This document shows, piece after piece, positions 60,586-64,000 of a DNA stretch of 64,000 nt; position 1 is the stretch's first letter, and the number at the start of each line of letters is the position of its first letter. A program made the position numbers and the translations under genes. The notes beneath the pieces are model-generated. The model searched no databases and was not told the DNA's origin. It was given only the letters and a program-made list of their open reading frames with translations. Source of the stretch: Janthinobacterium saanense (GTDB taxonomy: Bacteria; Pseudomonadota; Gammaproteobacteria; Burkholderiales; Burkholderiaceae_D); the NCBI RefSeq assembly GCF_014200675.1, contig NZ_JACHCI010000010.1, forward strand, positions 1-64,000. The letters are read 5' to 3'.

Positions 60586-62736
60586 TTAGCGCGGCGAAGT
60601 AATATGCACGATCGCCGCGCTATGGATCACGATCTTGTCCGCATCTGCCTGCAACAAGCGGATGCGGCGCTGTACCAGAGGCCAGCCGGACCAGGCCCCA
60701 TCGGCGTGGATCGGCGCCGGCTGGGTAGCCAGCGGCGTGCTGATGGCTGCCGTGTTGTCCAGCTGTTCCAGCGCGCGCGACAGGGTCAAACATACTTGCG
60801 TATGGCTGTGCGTCAAAAGCGCATTGACTTGCGTGCCGGGCAATTCATGCTCGTGGCGTCCCAGGATGGAGCGCAGCGCCGCCACGTGGGCCACCAGCAA
60901 GTAGTTTTGCACGATGAACAGGTTGATGTCTTCCACCGCCCGCTGCTTGCTGGCCGGTTCATCGAGCATGCGCACCAGCGCCGAGCTGAGCGCGGCCAGG
61001 CTATCCATCAGGCGCTTGCGCTCGATGCGGTAGGCAATATCATCGAACGTTCTTCCCTGCAATAACTCGAAACTGGCCTGCATATAAGACAGGTTGACGT
61101 TCAGCACCTGGCGCACCAGTCTTGGCAGGCTTTGATATTCCCAGCTGGCCAGCACGAAGCTGAAGATGGTCGCCACCACCGCGCCGATGAAGGTGTCGAT
61201 CAGGCGTTCCGTCACCAGATGCGGGTTGGTCGGCGCCACCAGGTGCAGCTGCAATAAGATCATCAGGCTGACGGCAATCGCCGTATAGCGGTAGCGCAGG
61301 TAAATAAAGGTGGGCATGGCCACCACGGCCAGGAACAAGATCGCCATCAGCACCATGTCGCTGTGGACAAAGCGGATCACCAGGGCCGTGAGCACGCAGC
61401 CGATGATGGTGCCGATGATGCGGTCGGCCCGGCGCTGGCGTGTCATGCTGAAGGTGGGCCGCAAGATGATGACGATGGTCAACACGATCCAGTAGCTGTG
61501 GGCCGCGTACGGCAGCCAGTGGGCAATCGCCAGGCCCGCGCAAATGGCCATCGAGACGCGCAGCGCAAAGCGGAATACGGGTGACTCCATGCGCATGCTG
61601 GCAAACAAGGTGGTCAGTTCGTATTTTGGTTGCGACAAAAACGGCGCCATGTCGGCGCCGCGCCAGAAGGGCACGTGCTCGGACACTTTCTGGCTCGCCA
61701 CATGCAAATCCGCAATCATTTTCAAGAGTGCGCGTATCTTGTTGCGCTGGGCGCGCAAGGTTGCCAGTGCTTCCTGCGCGCTCTCCCCCTTGGCTTGCAA
61801 GCGGGCAATTTCTGCTTCGATCTCGGCCCATTCCTGCTCATACTGGATTTGCGCATACGAGGCGCGCTTGCGCGTGACGGCGTAAGCCACCGATTCGATA
61901 TCGCGCGCCGCCTTGTAGGCCAGGTCGTGCAGCGACTTCAACACATCGGAGTCGGCCAGGTGCTGGCGCAGCAGCGCGTAATCGGTGTGGGTGGACAAGA
62001 TCAATTCGTACAAGTCCAGCATGCATACATGCACTTGCACCACGATGGCGTCCTTGCTGTTCTTGTGGCTGCGCAAGATCAAATCGCGCGACGCCTGCTG
62101 GCGGTCGGCCAATATGCTCTGGTGGCGCACCAGCTTGTTGAACTGTTCGGTCAGGTTGAAGCGCGTATCGTAGAAATCAGCCTTGATATCGATATACGTG
62201 GCCAGTTCGAACAGGGCTTCGGCCAGCACTTGCTGCTTGATGCGGTGGCGCAAGAACCAGGCCACAGCCATGGCGTAGGCCAGGTAAGCCAGGCCGCCGA
62301 GCATGAACAGGCCCGCATGGTGGAAGGCTTGCTGCCACGTCATTTGATGTTCCATCGACATGGTCATGATGAACAGGGCCGCCAGTTGCAAGGGCATCGA
62401 TTTCTTGCCATACACCACCATCATGCTGGCGAAGAAACTGACGATCACCAGCACCGCCATCAGCAGCCACGGCACTTGCGCACACAGGCTGATCAGCAGG
62501 GTGACGGCGCTGCACAGCAGTACCGAGGACAGCATCTCATTGAATTTGTGGCGTAATGGACTGGGCATGTCCATCAGGGTGGTGCACAGGGCGCCGATGC
62601 AGACCGTCATGGCGGTATTGCTGTCGCTGATGGCCAAAGTCAGCAAGGTCAGGCCGATCAGGCCGAAGGCCACCCGCAAGCCCAGATAAAAATAGTGGCT
62701 GTAAATAAAGGTGCGTAGATTGAGTGCGTAGTGCAT
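60586..62736 (-). CDS. YccS/YhfK-type FUSC-family inner-membrane protein
   Basis: 716-residue protein with two clusters of hydrophobic helices (about residues 20-165 and 385-510), each followed by a cytoplasmic helical stretch; residues 170-350 include coiled-coil-like IEAEIARLQAKGESAQEALA. The opening NLRTFIYSHYFYLGLRVAFG and TVCIGALCTTLMDMPSPLRHK match the YccS/YhfK N-terminal domain, and RADRIIGTIIGCVLTALVIR the FUSC domain, as in aromatic-acid exporters such as AaeB. The role is probably export of aromatic acids or other toxins, unproven. The ATG at 62736 follows AAGG five bases upstream and is preferred over the first possible start. Confidence 0.88.
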   Translation of the reverse strand: MHYALNLRTFIYSHYFYLGLRVAFGLIGLTLLTLAISDSNTAMTVCIGALCTTLMDMPSPLRHKFNEMLSSVLLCSAVTLLISLCAQVPWLLMAVLVIVSFFASMMVVYGKKSMPLQLAALFIMTMSMEHQMTWQQAFHHAGLFMLGGLAYLAYAMAVAWFLRHRIKQQVLAEALFELATYIDIKADFYDTRFNLTEQFNKLVRHQSILADRQQASRDLILRSHKNSKDAIVVQVHVCMLDLYELILSTHTDYALLRQHLADSDVLKSLHDLAYKAARDIESVAYAVTRKRASYAQIQYEQEWAEIEAEIARLQAKGESAQEALATLRAQRNKIRALLKMIADLHVASQKVSEHVPFWRGADMAPFLSQPKYELTTLFASMRMESPVFRFALRVSMAICAGLAIAHWLPYAAHSYWIVLTIVIILRPTFSMTRQRRADRIIGTIIGCVLTALVIRFVHSDMVLMAILFLAVVAMPTFIYLRYRYTAIAVSLMILLQLHLVAPTNPHLVTERLIDTFIGAVVATIFSFVLASWEYQSLPRLVRQVLNVNLSYMQASFELLQGRTFDDIAYRIERKRLMDSLAALSSALVRMLDEPASKQRAVEDINLFIVQNYLLVAHVAALRSILGRHEHELPGTQVNALLTHSHTQVCLTLSRALEQLDNTAAISTPLATQPAPIHADGAWSGWPLVQRRIRLLQADADKIVIHSAAIVHITSPR

Positions 62737-62820
62737 GGGTACCTTGTGGGCAGACCAAAAAGAAGCGCCGCACCGGGGTCTCCGGTGCAGCGCCGTGTTA
62801 CCGCTCATCTGGCCCTGGTT

Positions 62821-64000
62821 TTACACTAGGGCAATGACCGGATAACGCCGCCATTCAGGCTCGGCGAAGCGCTGGCAATGCTCAAAGATGAAATCAAGCA
62901 CGGCTTCCTGATTGCTCAGCAAGGCCGGGTTGGCCGCTTTCCACTCGGCGAATTTGGCTGCCAGCGCAGGTTCATCGCGCAGCAGTTCGGACGCCATGTC
63001 TTCAAACACATAATCGGAAAACGCTTCTTTTTTCTCCAGCACGCTGTTGAAGAAACCCCAGCGGAAGAAGCTGTCGTGCGCTTGCGGTTCCAGCGTTTCC
63101 ACGGCGTAGCGGGCATTGTCCTGGTCCAGCGGGATCAGGTAGTCGCCAGCCTGCAAGATGAATTGCCCCGTGCGCGCTTCGACTTCCACCTGCTCGTGGA
63201 ACATATGGCCTTCGTAGGCCGTGGCCCGCGTGCCGACGGAAGCGATATGGTAGTAGCGCGCCGTTACCGTCTGTTCTTCGATGATGCGGTGCATTTCGAC
63301 GCCGTTCCAGCGCAGGCGTTCGATCACTTCGCGCCAGGCTTGCGGCACCACATACGATGTCGGCGCCGGCACCACCACATCGGTATCGAAGCGGTTGTAA
63401 TAGGCGATATCGCGTTCCCACGGCTGCGAGCGGTCGTACGACAGGCGCTGGTAGTCGCCCAGTACGCTAGGCGTGTATTTGGCGGCATACCCCTTGAAGC
63501 GGAAGGTCGATGGTTGTTCCTCGTTCATCTTCCAGCTGACGGGCCAGGCCGCTTGCGTGCGGCCAGCCGCCTTGGCTTGCGCGCGCAATTGCTTTATCTG
63601 TTCGCCGTGCTGCACGGTAAACGCCATGGTGATGTCGAGCAAGGCGCGCATCGAGGCGTAGCGGTCGGCAAATGGTTTGAGCATATGCGTTTCCGGCATG
63701 AAACCGATGACGTTATGCAGGGCCGCAAAACCGGTCGAGAAGCGCGGTACTTCGAGGAATTCGGCGATGCCGTGGTCCGGGCTATCCTTGACGGGATTGA
63801 CATACGGGCAAGTCGGCCAGCCAGCCTGTTCCATGTGCGCAAAGATATGCGGCAGCATGGTGTCTTGCAGGAAGGGGCCCAGGCCATTGCCGAGTTTATC
63901 CGTCTGCGTGTGGATCAGGGTCATGGTGTAGGGGTAGTCGGCGCCGTTCGACGTATGCGTGTCGACCATCACGTCCGGGTCCCAGTTCGTCAGCAGGCGA
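62821..64000 (-). CDS. M14-type zinc carboxypeptidase-like protein, partial at the window edge
   Basis: The C-terminal 393 residues of a longer protein. The frame is open to the window edge (LLTNWDPDVMVDTHTSNGAD), so the start lies to the right. DTHTSNGADYPYTMTL holds the third zinc ligand of the M14 fold; the first two (H-x-x-E) should lie outside the window. GFAALHNVIGFMPETHMLKP carries a likely catalytic Glu. The C-terminal beta-domain segment SFFRWGFFNSVLEKKEAFSD is a trait of one uncharacterised subgroup seen in Bacteroidetes and Proteobacteria, as I recall. A signal peptide cannot be assessed. Confidence 0.75.
   Translation of the reverse strand, partial: RLLTNWDPDVMVDTHTSNGADYPYTMTLIHTQTDKLGNGLGPFLQDTMLPHIFAHMEQAGWPTCPYVNPVKDSPDHGIAEFLEVPRFSTGFAALHNVIGFMPETHMLKPFADRYASMRALLDITMAFTVQHGEQIKQLRAQAKAAGRTQAAWPVSWKMNEEQPSTFRFKGYAAKYTPSVLGDYQRLSYDRSQPWERDIAYYNRFDTDVVVPAPTSYVVPQAWREVIERLRWNGVEMHRIIEEQTVTARYYHIASVGTRATAYEGHMFHEQVEVEARTGQFILQAGDYLIPLDQDNARYAVETLEPQAHDSFFRWGFFNSVLEKKEAFSDYVFEDMASELLRDEPALAAKFAEWKAANPALLSNQEAVLDFIFEHCQRFAEPEWRRYPVIALV

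Overview
The window is about 64 kb of a GC-rich betaproteobacterial chromosome. Gene content and protein style suggest Oxalobacteraceae, with Janthinobacterium, Duganella or Massilia most likely; this is an inference from protein resemblance, not from a database search. It opens inside the 3' end of a 5S rRNA gene, so a ribosomal RNA operon lies just to the left. It closes inside an M14-type peptidase gene that runs off the right edge. I see no integrase, transposase, prophage block, CRISPR array or tRNA gene. The content is mostly conserved housekeeping and catabolic genes plus one small toxin-antitoxin module.

Left part (1-14 kb): 5S rRNA end and terminator, three copies of a GGGGTCAGACCCC-type dyad, a PagL-like lipid A deacylase, a 3-hydroxyisobutyrate-dehydrogenase-type reductase, an M20 amidohydrolase, a molybdopterin oxidoreductase followed by a lipoprotein aminopeptidase (PF10023 type), two tandem FadD acyl-CoA ligases, a PhoD-type phosphatase, a YciA-type thioesterase and an Atm1-type ABC exporter.

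Middle part (14-35 kb): a gltIJKL-type glutamate/aspartate ABC importer, a Gp49/HigB-like toxin with an HTH antitoxin, pyrC with a DUF3025 gene, an oxidoreductase/MFS/micropeptide/SWIM-SNF2 helicase run, recG, the queuosine genes queA and tgt, then yajC-secD-secF and a WYL regulator.

Right part (35-64 kb): an HDOD protein and a MarR regulator, both with -10 boxes almost touching the start codon. Next comes a complete arginine succinyltransferase (AST) pathway behind an ArgR/GlxA-type AraC regulator: aruC, aruF, aruG, astD, astB, a 180-kDa-class NAD-glutamate dehydrogenase, and astE. Together these turn arginine into two glutamates and feed 2-oxoglutarate to the TCA cycle. They are followed by DUF1993, a glycine-zipper protein, an Old Yellow Enzyme, an ABC-F ATPase behind a possible attenuator leader, RidA, two amino-acid permeases, an S9 peptidase, a YccS-type FUSC membrane protein and the M14 protein.

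The recurring theme is amino-acid and peptide use: glutamate import, arginine catabolism, two APC permeases and several peptidases. The most notable unexplained signals are non-coding. They are strong intra-operon hairpins (fadD/fadD, gltI/gltJ, yajC/secD, secD/secF, aruC/aruF), the ABC-F leader with a three-codon reading frame and competing hairpins, two candidate leaderless mRNAs, an ArgR-like half-site in front of aruC, and an unassigned terminator near 35.2 kb. I did not find a clearly new multi-gene system.
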